NCBI GenBank assembly: GCA_025999735.1
Contig: BNXR01000111.1
Span: 1-5,801, forward strand
Reading direction: 5' to 3'
DNA: 5,801 bases
From: Bacteroidia bacterium
GTDB lineage: Bacteria; Bacteroidota; Bacteroidia; Bacteroidales; Marinifilaceae
Part shown: one piece after another, positions 1 through 5,551 of the stretch
Position numbering within the stretch: position 1 is the stretch's first letter
How the letters are laid out: every line of letters starts with the position of its first letter
Notes under the pieces: model-generated
The model's input: the letters and a program-made list of their open reading frames with translations, nothing else
Database searches by the model: none
Told to the model about the DNA's origin: nothing
Position numbers and translations under genes: made by a program

Positions 1-214
1 GAGCCACTTCAACACCGGTGGAAAGGCCCCAATTGAGAGAGAATAGGTGACTATAATTCAGTCCTGCATTTCCTGCAATCAACCCCAATCCCGCACCACC
101 GGCCACGTGTGCACCCCATTCGTTCTTTGAAAGCTGTGCCGACAATGTAAATGTACCTACACACAAGGATATACCCAGAACGATACCTACCCCCTTGATT
201 ATATGTTTCATCAT
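1..214 (-). CDS. Outer-membrane beta-barrel protein, N-terminal part (runs off the left edge)
   Basis: Reading from an ATG at 214-212 (a second ATG follows at once), 71 codons are open to the window edge. The product starts MMKHIIKGVGIVLGISL, a short basic N-region and hydrophobic core, with a likely signal-peptidase I site after TLSA or SAQ near residue 26. The mature start contains glycine-rich, alternating hydrophobic/polar stretches (AGGAGLGLIAGNAGLNYSH, then NWGLSTGVEVA), typical of the first strands of small Bacteroidota outer-membrane beta-barrel proteins. The start lies 3 bp after the stop of the upstream surface-protein gene, so the two are probably co-transcribed and translationally coupled. 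No separate promoter or Shine-Dalgarno is seen. Family assignment rests on the pattern of the first 71 residues only. It could be a generic porin-like barrel or a barrel serving the neighbouring secreted protein; a PorP/SprF-type role cannot be judged from this fragment. Confidence 0.7.
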   Translation of the reverse strand, partial: MMKHIIKGVGIVLGISLCVGTFTLSAQLSKNEWGAHVAGGAGLGLIAGNAGLNYSHLFSLNWGLSTGVEVA

Positions 215-217
215 GGT

Positions 218-2242
218 CTATTCGGCTGAGTTTTTCAACACTTTAACGGCTTCGTTGTTGATTTTCAAAATGTAAATTCCGGGTGGAAAGGGCGATAAAT
301 CAACTCGTGTCTGGTTTCCTTGAGCTGCAAACTGATATAGCAACTGTCCACTTAAATCGTATAATTCTACCTTATCGCCCGTTTGAAGGGTGGCACTTTC
401 AAGTGTGAGTACGTCCGAAGTTGGATTAGGATAACTCTTGACAGCACGACTCACAACTTGCAGCTTGAATGGGGTTGATTTTCGCTCTTGCCCGTTATCG
501 AGTGTCACGACAACTGAATATTCCGCCTCATAATCTTTCATTTTACCTGTCAAATAAATGTATCCACCTGTTTGGTCAGGAATGTCTTGATTGTCTTTCT
601 GCCATTGATACGCTTTAAATGTGTAACCTCCATTATTCTTGGGAAGGGCAATGACAGACAGCACATCGTCCCAAATTTGAACGATAATATTGGGTAAGAA
701 CTCGGTAAAAGTCACGGAAATAGTGTGGTCTGAGGTAACATCTATAAGCGTGTAAGAATTATCAACAATTTCTCGTGTTATATCCACACCGTCCAACCAC
801 ACATGCCCAATGGAATAGCCTGTATTGGGAGTAAACGTGAATGTCATACTATTTTCGCCGTGCTTCACCGTTTGAGCTGTCGAGGGTGAAAGGCTACCAT
901 TCTCAACCGCTGTCGGAAGTGTAATTGTATATTGCTTCAACTTGAATGAGACGATAATTTTCGGAAGAGGGGCGATTACACTATCAATCGTATAAATGCC
1001 GTCGGCTGCAATAACTCCTTCTGTCACATCTGTTTGCGTGGTTCCGTCATCCACCATCACTTTGTCAATTTCGTAACCGTACTCCGGCACGATTGTATAT
1101 TGAACGTCCTTCCCGTGTGTCACATTGGGCGGCGATGGCGAAATACTCCCACCATCGGTACTTTCCTCTGTTACAGCCGGATAACTGTCCAACTCCCATA
1201 CAGCATACAAATCAATGGATTTATCGCGCGTATAAAGTTCACCTGCCTTATACCGAACTTCCCCTGAAAGACTTTCTGCCCAACCGATGAAATGCTTGTG
1301 TGCCGGTGCTGTGAAGCCATTTGGCGGAAGTGATAAGGGAGTGCCATAAATTTTTGTTCCGCTTGTCATTGTACCACTGCCCCCATTCGGATAGAAATTT
1401 ATAGGGTTAGTTCCACTACTATCATTCGATACTGACTGGAAAATAGGCAAGCCACTATTGATGGATGTGTTACTCGGCATTGCCCAAATATCCTCAAAAT
1501 CCCAATCCATATTACGGTCATCAAACCAAGATTGTCTCTGAAAAGAGGAAAGAGGCATGTCACTACCATCTTTCCCATTCGCATCCGTACTGCTGGCGGT
1601 TGCACTGTTGACGCGCATCGAAGAGAGCGCATAGTTGTTGCTAAGAGTTCCATTTTCATCTATTCGTCCCACAATTCTTCCCGGAGAAACAAAATTTCCG
1701 GTCGTTGTGAGGCTTGCATTGGTAGCAAAACAATTTGATATGTTTCCTCCATTGAGTGAGCCACAAATACCACCACCACAAGGTGAAACAGTAGAAGAAG
1801 ATATATTGCCCCTATTGTAGCTATTCGATATGTCACCTCCACTCATGGCACCGCAAATGCCACCTGCACAAGGAATTACCGTAGAAGAAACAGAAGAAAT
1901 GCTCGCGACATTATAACAGTTTGAGATACTGCTATTAGAAGCATAACCACAAATGCCACCGGAATAATAGTAAGAAGACACGCTACCGCTTACGCACAAA
2001 TTCCTGACCTTCGCATTTATAAGTATGCCAAAGACTCCGGCAAAATAGTGAGACATATCACTATTTATATTTACGAGCAATGTATGTCCCCGTCCATCAA
2101 AGGTTCCACAGAAAGGTGTCGATTGATTATCGCCAATCACACTTGTGAGCGCGTCGCTCGAATTTGTTAAATCTGTCGTTAAAAAGAAGAACGTATCGGC
2201 GTACACATGCCCCGCATTTACAGCTGTAGCCAACGTTTCCAT
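218..2242 (-). CDS. Secreted GLUG/InlB-repeat surface protein with type A T9SS sorting domain
   Basis: A large probable surface-displayed or released adhesin-like protein, 674 residues from the first ATG. Domains in order: a beta-helix lead-in with GTFDGRGHTL (47-55); about five GLUG-like repeats (about 69-209), each built on GGICG...ISNCYN; a linker with WDFEDIW and GLPIFQ (247-269) of the sort that closes GLUG regions; a Listeria/Bacteroides InlB-type repeat (281-350, NFYPNGGSG ... FIGWAES ... LYAVWE); two divergent InlB B-repeats (353-435 and 436-514, with GSISPSP / GSLSPST and GY.I..V motifs); an Ig-like domain (515-598); and a type A T9SS C-terminal domain (602-674, SYPNPTSDVLTLES, VELYDLSGQLLY, PPGIYILKI). 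The sorting domain implies Sec export to the periplasm, then T9SS passage across the outer membrane, with the tail normally removed. The ATG at 2242 cannot be the true start: in-frame sequence upstream encodes a convincing signal peptide and the usual GLUG-protein N-terminus (see 2243-2374). Stop is TAG at 218-220. Confidence 0.9.
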   Translation of the reverse strand: METLATAVNAGHVYADTFFFLTTDLTNSSDALTSVIGDNQSTPFCGTFDGRGHTLLVNINSDMSHYFAGVFGILINAKVRNLCVSGSVSSYYYSGGICGYASNSSISNCYNVASISSVSSTVIPCAGGICGAMSGGDISNSYNRGNISSSTVSPCGGGICGSLNGGNISNCFATNASLTTTGNFVSPGRIVGRIDENGTLSNNYALSSMRVNSATASSTDANGKDGSDMPLSSFQRQSWFDDRNMDWDFEDIWAMPSNTSINSGLPIFQSVSNDSSGTNPINFYPNGGSGTMTSGTKIYGTPLSLPPNGFTAPAHKHFIGWAESLSGEVRYKAGELYTRDKSIDLYAVWELDSYPAVTEESTDGGSISPSPPNVTHGKDVQYTIVPEYGYEIDKVMVDDGTTQTDVTEGVIAADGIYTIDSVIAPLPKIIVSFKLKQYTITLPTAVENGSLSPSTAQTVKHGENSMTFTFTPNTGYSIGHVWLDGVDITREIVDNSYTLIDVTSDHTISVTFTEFLPNIIVQIWDDVLSVIALPKNNGGYTFKAYQWQKDNQDIPDQTGGYIYLTGKMKDYEAEYSVVVTLDNGQERKSTPFKLQVVSRAVKSYPNPTSDVLTLESATLQTGDKVELYDLSGQLLYQFAAQGNQTRVDLSPFPPGIYILKINNEAVKVLKNSAE

Positions 2243-2374
2243 ATCCCCTTTGGAAGAAATAAGATATGGATTCGACGCGGAGCCGTTTCCACCACTGTAA
2301 GACTGAGCGAAACTGCTTATAATCCCTAATGAGAAGATGATAGGTAGAAGTATTGACCTATAGACAATATCTAT
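2243..2374 (-). other. Signal-peptide coding extension of the GLUG protein, without a canonical start codon
   Basis: The surface-protein frame stays open upstream of ATG 2242 until a TAA at 2438-2440. It reads RSILLPIIFSLGIISSFAQ (2359-2303), followed by SYSGGNGSASNPYLISSKGD, which joins directly to METLATAVNAG. The first part is a typical Sec signal peptide ending FAQ. The second matches the usual mature start of GLUG proteins (GG.G....PY.I....L..LA..VN.G). No ATG, GTG, TTG or CTG occurs in this frame between the stop and 2242. Remaining options are a rare ATT (2368-2366) or ATA (2374-2372) start, or entry from another frame through the C7 tract at 2400-2406. The coding reading of this stretch is strong; which start is used is unknown. 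Confidence 0.8.
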
Positions 2375-2399
2375 TCGATATGTTAAAAAATGTAAAAAT

Positions 2400-2406
2400 G
2401 GGGGGG
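2400..2406 (-). repeat. Seven-base C homopolymer (G7 on the plus strand) upstream of the signal peptide
   Basis: Seven consecutive G on the plus strand, read as C7 in the direction of the surface-protein gene, about 26 bases before the earliest plausible non-canonical start. With C7 the two upstream ATGs are out of frame: the ATG at 2477 ends at a TAG at 2360-2358, and the ATG at 2424 ends at a TAA at 2385-2383. With C8 (or C5) the ATG at 2424 enters the signal-peptide frame, giving an N-terminus MQLHYLPPPFLHFLTYR. With C6 (or C9) the ATG at 2477 (METHNKNTKK...) enters it. Tract length therefore decides whether a canonical start feeds this gene. Slippage, an assembly error, or chance are all possible. 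Confidence 0.6.
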
Positions 2407-2520
2407 TAAATAGTGTAATTGCATGAAATAGAGCGATTTAGAGCGTTTTTCTTTGTGTTTTTATTATGTGTTTCCATTAGTAAATTTAGTTTATTAATAT
2501 GAGTTTTCAGTAAGCGGGTG

Positions 2521-2528
2521 CAAAAGTA
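2521..2528 (-). promoter_or_regulatory. Candidate promoter -7 box (TACTTTTG) for the surface-protein gene
   Basis: TACTTTTG on the minus strand fits the Bacteroidota -7 consensus TAnnTTTG. Transcription would begin near 2514, upstream of the ATG at 2477 and of the C7 tract. The -33 side is poor: the nearest TTTG (2558-2555) is 26 bp away rather than about 19. It lies in the roughly 160-bp gap between abiEii and the surface-protein frame. Confidence 0.4.
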
Positions 2529-2594
2529 ATAAAATATTTCAATATTCCCATGTACAAAATGAAAAACAAAGAAAACCTGCACCTAAAAAGACAG

Positions 2595-2617
2595 CGATAT
2601 CGTTTATTTTAATATCG
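2595..2617 (-). terminator. Weak hairpin at the end of abiEii, possible terminator
   Basis: CGATAT (2595-2600) and ATATCG (2612-2617) form a 6-bp inverted repeat around the abiEii stop codon. On the minus strand it is followed by GCTGTCTTTTT. The stem is short and AT-rich, so intrinsic termination is doubtful. Confidence 0.25.
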
Positions 2618-3299
2618 GGAATTGTTGATAAAACTTTAATAATGTGACTGCTTCTGTTCTCAGTTTGGTTCGAATAAATGTTTTCATTTTATCATCAATC
2701 AAATCGCCAATTCCGTTCAACAATCTTTTGTCGGATACGGCATTAAGTTTGTTAATGCAATCCTGCAGATAATCAGAGAATAGTTTGTTCATTCTAATTT
2801 CAACAAGAGTTTTATTGACGGGCGTTCGCCGTTCCATGAAAAACCAACAGTCAAAAATATCGCGGTTTGTAAGTTCATTTCTGTCCAAAAGTGCGCAAAG
2901 TTTGTGAGCAAACATATCGGCTTGTGTCATTACCAACATATTTATTCCTATAAAATTTTTGACTTCGTAATGATTGTCATACAAGCGATTGGATATTTCA
3001 ACTTTCAATTTTCGCTCGCCTATGCCATAATCTAAAACAACAATTGGTCCGAAAAATTTTTGCGCCTCGTCGTGTATTTTTCCGTATTTTAGCAAAATGG
3101 CACGAATTTTTTCGTAAATCTCATTTTCTTTTTCGGGTTGCAAAAGATTAAAATCCAAATCAACCGAAAAACGCGGCAAATCGTAGAAAAACATCAAGGC
3201 TGTTCCGCCTTTAAATCCCAGATAAATCGCCAATTCCAAATCCGAATAAATATCTTTCAGAATTTGCAGCATAAAATATTTGTGCTTATTTAAGTCCAT
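2604..3299 (-). CDS. abiEii: AbiEii-type nucleotidyltransferase toxin of a type IV toxin-antitoxin pair
   Basis: A 231-residue cytoplasmic protein of the AbiEii/AbiGii nucleotidyltransferase family. Characterised AbiEii toxins are bacteriostatic, bind GTP and cause abortive phage infection; related toxins of this fold transfer nucleotides to RNA. Visible motifs are the polymerase-beta-like GG(T) signature with its metal-binding aspartates (FKGGTALMFFYDLPRF, then SVDLDF; G31-G32-T33, D47 and D49), a following LKVEIS strand (98-103), and the family's lysine/arginine-rich motif AHKLCALLDR...NRDIFDCWFF (131-154; K133, R140, R146, D147, D150). It is shorter than the roughly 300 residues usual for AbiEii, mainly in the C-terminal half, but all these motifs are intact. 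The ATG at 3299 overlaps the end of the antitoxin gene by 14 bp, the standard antitoxin-first arrangement. Natural substrate and trigger cannot be read from the sequence. Confidence 0.88.
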   Translation of the reverse strand: MDLNKHKYFMLQILKDIYSDLELAIYLGFKGGTALMFFYDLPRFSVDLDFNLLQPEKENEIYEKIRAILLKYGKIHDEAQKFFGPIVVLDYGIGERKLKVEISNRLYDNHYEVKNFIGINMLVMTQADMFAHKLCALLDRNELTNRDIFDCWFFMERRTPVNKTLVEIRMNKLFSDYLQDCINKLNAVSDKRLLNGIGDLIDDKMKTFIRTKLRTEAVTLLKFYQQFPILK

Positions 3300-3882
3300 A
3301 ATTTTTAATTAGTTTCTCTACTCTTTCCTCTAAAATTTTCGACTGATAAACAGGCAAAATCTGCTCTATTTTTCTCAAATTTAATGGATTAAGATTGTCA
3401 AAGTACATCTCGCCATTCAAATAGAGCATATCCAAAAGGGCGCGTTCCGGCGTGGCGATATTTACGCCTGTTTCCTGACGTTCAATGCCTTGCGTGGCAA
3501 CCAACAATTCGTTTTTTATTTTACGAAATGAGAAAGTTTGATTTTCAATTTCTATCTCACGCGATAAATACGATACAGAAGTGATACGACTATCATACTG
3601 AAAAACAACGCCTGCCTGCTGCAACACATATTCAAGCGAAATATACGACGGCGTAAAAACGCGACAAGCCAATTCCTCTTTATTGCAATCGGGTTTGCAA
3701 TAAATGCCCTTGCGCGGATTTTGCAGTTTGCCGGTACGAACAAAATAATTCAGGCTCAAATTCAACGGCGTGAAAGTAGTTTCGCCCAAAAGCAAGGCGA
3801 CATCTTTCAATCGAAAAACCGTTCGCTTATCTTTGTACAATGTGTAAATCAAATCCACTTTTTTGTTTTGTGAACTGAACAT
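3286..3882 (-). CDS. abiEi: AbiEi-type antitoxin with winged-helix DNA-binding domain
   Basis: A 198-residue partner of the toxin gene that follows it with a 14-bp overlap. The N-terminal half (about 10-62) looks like the AbiEi winged helix: VFRLKDVALLLGE, then LNLSLNYFVRTGKL and the wing RKGIYCKP. The C-terminal half carries the conserved antitoxin block ATPERALLDMLYLNG (143-157), preceded by SYISLEYVLQQAG (79-91). In the studied AbiE systems the antitoxin does not bind the toxin (type IV): it counters its effect and uses the winged helix to repress its own promoter cooperatively. Here the promoter lies in a 57-bp repeat (3895-3951) with a 12-bp palindrome that could be the operator. The ATG at 3882 is the first in frame and lies 26 bp past the -7 box, so it is the likely start. 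Family call is firm; the operator is inferred. Confidence 0.88.
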   Translation of the reverse strand: MFSSQNKKVDLIYTLYKDKRTVFRLKDVALLLGETTFTPLNLSLNYFVRTGKLQNPRKGIYCKPDCNKEELACRVFTPSYISLEYVLQQAGVVFQYDSRITSVSYLSREIEIENQTFSFRKIKNELLVATQGIERQETGVNIATPERALLDMLYLNGEMYFDNLNPLNLRKIEQILPVYQSKILEERVEKLIKNYGLK

Positions 3883-3907
3883 ATAAAAAATTCATATAAT
3901 CAGGTCA

Positions 3908-3937
3908 CAAAATTACTTATTTTTTCTCAAATTGCAA
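3908..3937 (-). promoter_or_regulatory. Promoter of the abiE operon (copy A)
   Basis: TTG at 3937-3935, a 19-bp spacer, then TAATTTTG at 3915-3908 reproduces the Bacteroidota -33/-7 layout. Transcription would start near 3901, about 19 bases before the abiEi ATG. The -33 element lies inside the final codons of the glycosyltransferase gene and inside the palindrome at 3929-3940. Confidence 0.65.
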
Positions 3938-4883
3938 TTTTTTTTAAGCATTTTACCATGTATTGTGCAATTCCTTCTTCCGAACATCTTTTTTTGTACC
4001 AATCTTGAGTCAAATTGCTAATTTTTTCTAGTTCAGTCGTATTTTTTTGTAACTCTGCAGCAACTTTTAACCCTTCTTGCCAATTATTTACTTGTATGAT
4101 GGGCGATTCTTTATAAAAATAAGTATTGGGAAGTTTTTCAGAAATTATTACACAACCTGCGCGCATTGCTTCGTAATGACGAAAACATTCAGATGACGTA
4201 AAGCCTTTGGGGCACAAAACGATTTTACTATCAGAAAGTATTTTACTGTACTCAGCTGGGGATATCCCATTTCTAAACCCTTTTGTAAAATTAATATAAG
4301 AATCAGAATATCTATTATCAAAATTTGATTTTAAACGGAGTAATATTATTTTTAGTATTCTTCTTCGAATCAAAAAACGAAAGGATTTTAGCATATAATT
4401 AGAATAATATTTGAAAAATAACAAAAGATACAATTGCATTCTTTCGCTGTTAAGATTTCCACTAAAAAATATACTATACTTTCGGTCTTTTATTGGAATA
4501 ATTGGTAATTCCTGAACATCTTTTACACAACCCAATGCAAAATTGAATATATTATTTACACAAAACTTATCGAACTGGAGGTATGCTTTGAATATTGCAT
4601 AAAAATATGGCGACAGATGATACGGAATTTCACCACATTCATCAGATATAAGTACAAGTATTTTCTTTTTCTTGGTTTCATAATACATACTTGATGGCAA
4701 TGGTTTTCCACTACTATCCGACATTATAAAAAATATATAATCATCAAAATTCTTTACTATACTGCTTAATGCACCAAATAAATCTTTTAAAAATTTCACT
4801 TCACATAATTGTTCAAAATTTCCACCTTCATATACTACATTTTCTTGTAGGTTGTAGGTTGTAGGTTGTAACATCATACTCAT
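3927..4883 (-). CDS. Exostosin-like glycosyltransferase, probably for surface polysaccharide
   Basis: A 318-residue protein. The C-terminal half (about 130-280) looks like an exostosin/GT-B nucleotide-sugar-binding domain: KYSIFFSGNLNSERMQ (135-150) where family members have (F)F.G......R, then YSKILSDSKIVLCPKG (212-227) and CFRHYEAMRAGCVIIS (233-248), the R..EA...GC.P(V) pattern that binds the donor sugar. Such enzymes add sugars to LPS, capsule or glycoprotein glycans; donor and acceptor are unknown. There is no signal peptide; a basic hydrophobic stretch (166-183, KSFRFLIRRRILKIILLR) may touch the inner membrane. It stands alone, not in a polysaccharide cluster, and is far more AT-rich than its neighbours, suggesting transfer. 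The N-terminus (LQPTTYNLQ, 5-13) is encoded by a 7-bp tandem repeat. The gene is enclosed by 57-bp direct repeats, and its last seven codons and stop lie in copy A. Exact GT family is uncertain. Confidence 0.75.
   Translation of the reverse strand: MSMMLQPTTYNLQENVVYEGGNFEQLCEVKFLKDLFGALSSIVKNFDDYIFFIMSDSSGKPLPSSMYYETKKKKILVLISDECGEIPYHLSPYFYAIFKAYLQFDKFCVNNIFNFALGCVKDVQELPIIPIKDRKYSIFFSGNLNSERMQLYLLLFFKYYSNYMLKSFRFLIRRRILKIILLRLKSNFDNRYSDSYINFTKGFRNGISPAEYSKILSDSKIVLCPKGFTSSECFRHYEAMRAGCVIISEKLPNTYFYKESPIIQVNNWQEGLKVAAELQKNTTELEKISNLTQDWYKKRCSEEGIAQYMVKCLKKIAI
3929..3940. promoter_or_regulatory. 12-bp perfect palindrome AAATTGCAATTT, candidate operator (copy A)
   Basis: A perfect dyad covering the -33 element of the abiE promoter and conserved without change in copy B. 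Position over the -33 box suits a repressor site, and AbiEi, as a winged-helix autoregulator, is the obvious candidate. Binding is inferred. Confidence 0.4.
4845..4870 (-). repeat. Heptanucleotide tandem repeat (TACAACC, 3.7 units) in the glycosyltransferase 5' end
   Basis: Three full units and five bases of a fourth, perfectly repeated, starting 13 bases into the coding sequence. Seven is not a multiple of three, so gain or loss of one unit shifts the frame. I read both cases: one unit fewer gives a TAG and one unit more a TGA within about ten codons after the repeat. The present length is the in-frame (ON) one, because only this length joins the ATG at 4883 to the glycosyltransferase domain. 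Confidence 0.85.
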
Positions 4884-5000
4884 AAATCGGTTAATTTTTT
4901 CTTTTCTTTAGTTCTATCTTTTTTTCGTCCCCTTTTACCGTTATTACTTACAAATTATTAGTATTTGTTAATTTTAATGTTGGGTTTTATAATCAGACTA

Positions 5001-5030
5001 CAAAATTACGTATTATTTCTCAAATTGCAA
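5001..5030 (-). promoter_or_regulatory. Promoter of the glycosyltransferase gene (copy B)
   Basis: TTG at 5030-5028, 19-bp spacer and TAATTTTG at 5008-5001, the same elements as the abiE promoter in copy A. Transcription would start near 4994, giving a leader of about 110 bases before the ATG at 4883, much longer than the abiEi leader. Confidence 0.6.
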
Positions 5031-5033
5031 TTT
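5022..5033. promoter_or_regulatory. 12-bp palindrome AAATTGCAATTT, candidate operator (copy B)
   Basis: Identical to the palindrome at 3929-3940 and in the same position over the -33 element. If it is the AbiEi operator, the antitoxin would also repress the glycosyltransferase. Confidence 0.35.
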
Positions 5034-5336
5034 TTTTTAAGCATGCGGTCTTATCGATTTCCAAACGCACACAATGAAAAACTGTTTTTGCAGAGAAAAG
5101 ACAAATGTAGCTACTGTTTATGTTATTGTTTTTGATACAGATTTCCAACTCTTTTATCTACGAGGTAAATTCGCGATTTAAAAGATACAAATTGGTTAAT
5201 TTTTATAAAAACATACAACAAAAGGCAATAATACTTAATTTGCATCCTTATGAGCGGTTGGAATATTAAGGAGAAGATTACAATGTCAGATTGAGCAAAG
5301 TAATGATTACGAGAATGATACGAATTAATTAGTTGT

Positions 5337-5492
5337 CTATTCTTCTTCTGTATTGCCTTCTATTCGCCGAAGTTCTTTATCAAAATCCGAAGAATAATCC
5401 CTATCTTGAATCACACGGAATTTGTTGTATTCTTCAAAGGCTTTAATCTTCGCTTCTTCGGCTGTTTTCTTTCCTGTATCCAACAATATTGG
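5337..5492 (-). pseudogene. 3' remnant of a RhuM-like (virulence RhuM family) gene
   Basis: An open stretch of 51 codons without a good start, ending in TAG at 5339-5337. It contains DTGKKTAEEAKIKAFEEYN and KFRVIQDRDYSSDFDKEL. This is the pattern found at the C-terminus of RhuM family proteins (an alanine/lysine-rich helix, then E(Y)..FR..QD..Y.SDFD). Full RhuM proteins are roughly 300 residues or more, so most of the gene is missing. Similarity begins within a few codons of an in-frame stop at 5495-5493, and a transposase-like gene starts 60 bp further on, so truncation by insertion is the simple explanation. RhuM proteins are common on bacterial islands near restriction and toxin-antitoxin genes; their biochemical role is poorly known. 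The family call is from memory of the C-terminal motif. Confidence 0.6.
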
Positions 5493-5520
5493 TTAATTAT
5501 TTTTTTCCGGTGCTATTTTT

Positions 5521-5528
5521 TATCTTTG
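5521..5528 (+). promoter_or_regulatory. Candidate -7 box (TATCTTTG) for the transposase-like gene
   Basis: TATCTTTG fits TAnnTTTG and lies 23 bp before the ATG at 5552. No clear -33 TTG is found at the usual distance, as expected of a weakly expressed element gene. Confidence 0.45.
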
Positions 5529-5551
5529 CATTCTAAAATAGAATAAAAATT

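Larger units (their letters stand above)
3895..3951. repeat. 57-bp direct repeat, copy A (in front of abiEi)
   Basis: Matches 4988-5044 at 52 of 57 positions without gaps, in the same orientation and 1093 bp away. The five differences are at 3904-3906, 3917 and 3922. Similarity stops sharply at both ends. On the minus strand this copy holds the last seven codons (CLKKIAI) and TGA stop of the glycosyltransferase, the palindrome AAATTGCAATTT and the abiEi promoter. Confidence 0.9.
4988..5044. repeat. 57-bp direct repeat, copy B (in front of the glycosyltransferase)
   Basis: Second copy of the repeat at 3895-3951, 52 of 57 identical. It keeps the TTG, 19-bp spacer, TAATTTTG arrangement and the palindrome unchanged. 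On the minus strand it also still reads CLKKIAI followed by TGA, as at the end of the glycosyltransferase, but the frame upstream is open for only about 22 codons and resembles nothing I know. Confidence 0.9.
4884..5336. other. AT-rich stretch without a recognisable gene
   Basis: Bases 4884-4987 would be the 5' untranslated leader of the glycosyltransferase transcript; they include a small inverted repeat, ACAAAT (4950-4955) and ATTTGT (4963-4968). Copy B of the 57-bp repeat follows (4988-5044). From 5045 to 5336 only short open stretches appear, none with recognisable protein similarity: a 35-codon plus-strand ORF at 5074-5181, and a minus-strand run without a good start that ends CLKKIAI inside copy B. 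I see no tRNA, CRISPR or clear terminator here. Confidence 0.6.

Noticed and set aside
1034..1842. Several ORFs of 60-86 codons on both strands inside the surface-protein gene
   Set aside because: They lie wholly within the well-supported GLUG/InlB coding region in other frames and show no domain features.
1735..1990. DNA-level repeats with GTAGAAGAA and CCACCACAA motifs
   Set aside because: Explained by the protein-level GLUG repeats they encode; the units are diverged and not slippage tracts.
2358..2582. Minus-strand 74-codon ORF beginning MQVFFVF
   Set aside because: It overlaps the probable promoter and 5' leader of the surface-protein gene and resembles no protein. Its internal ATG at 2477 matters only as a possible start after a frame shift in the C7 tract.
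3552..3743. 63-codon minus-strand ORF inside abiEi
   Set aside because: Out-of-frame shadow of a gene with clear AbiEi family motifs.
3895..5044. 57-bp repeats as integron attC sites
   Set aside because: The size is similar, but the imperfect inverted-repeat architecture and the GTTRRRY/RYYYAAC core sites are absent, and no integron integrase is seen.
5074..5181. 35-codon plus-strand ORF beginning MKNCFCREK
   Set aside because: No recognisable similarity, no good promoter, and an AT-rich context in which ORFs of this length arise by chance.
4887..5498. GGTTAATT seen three times (near 4888, 5194 and 5491), possibly as repeated element ends
   Set aside because: The 5191-5201 and 5488-5498 copies agree over 11 bp, but the flanks do not, and such AT-rich words recur by chance. 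Only the copy at the RhuM break is used as a tentative boundary.
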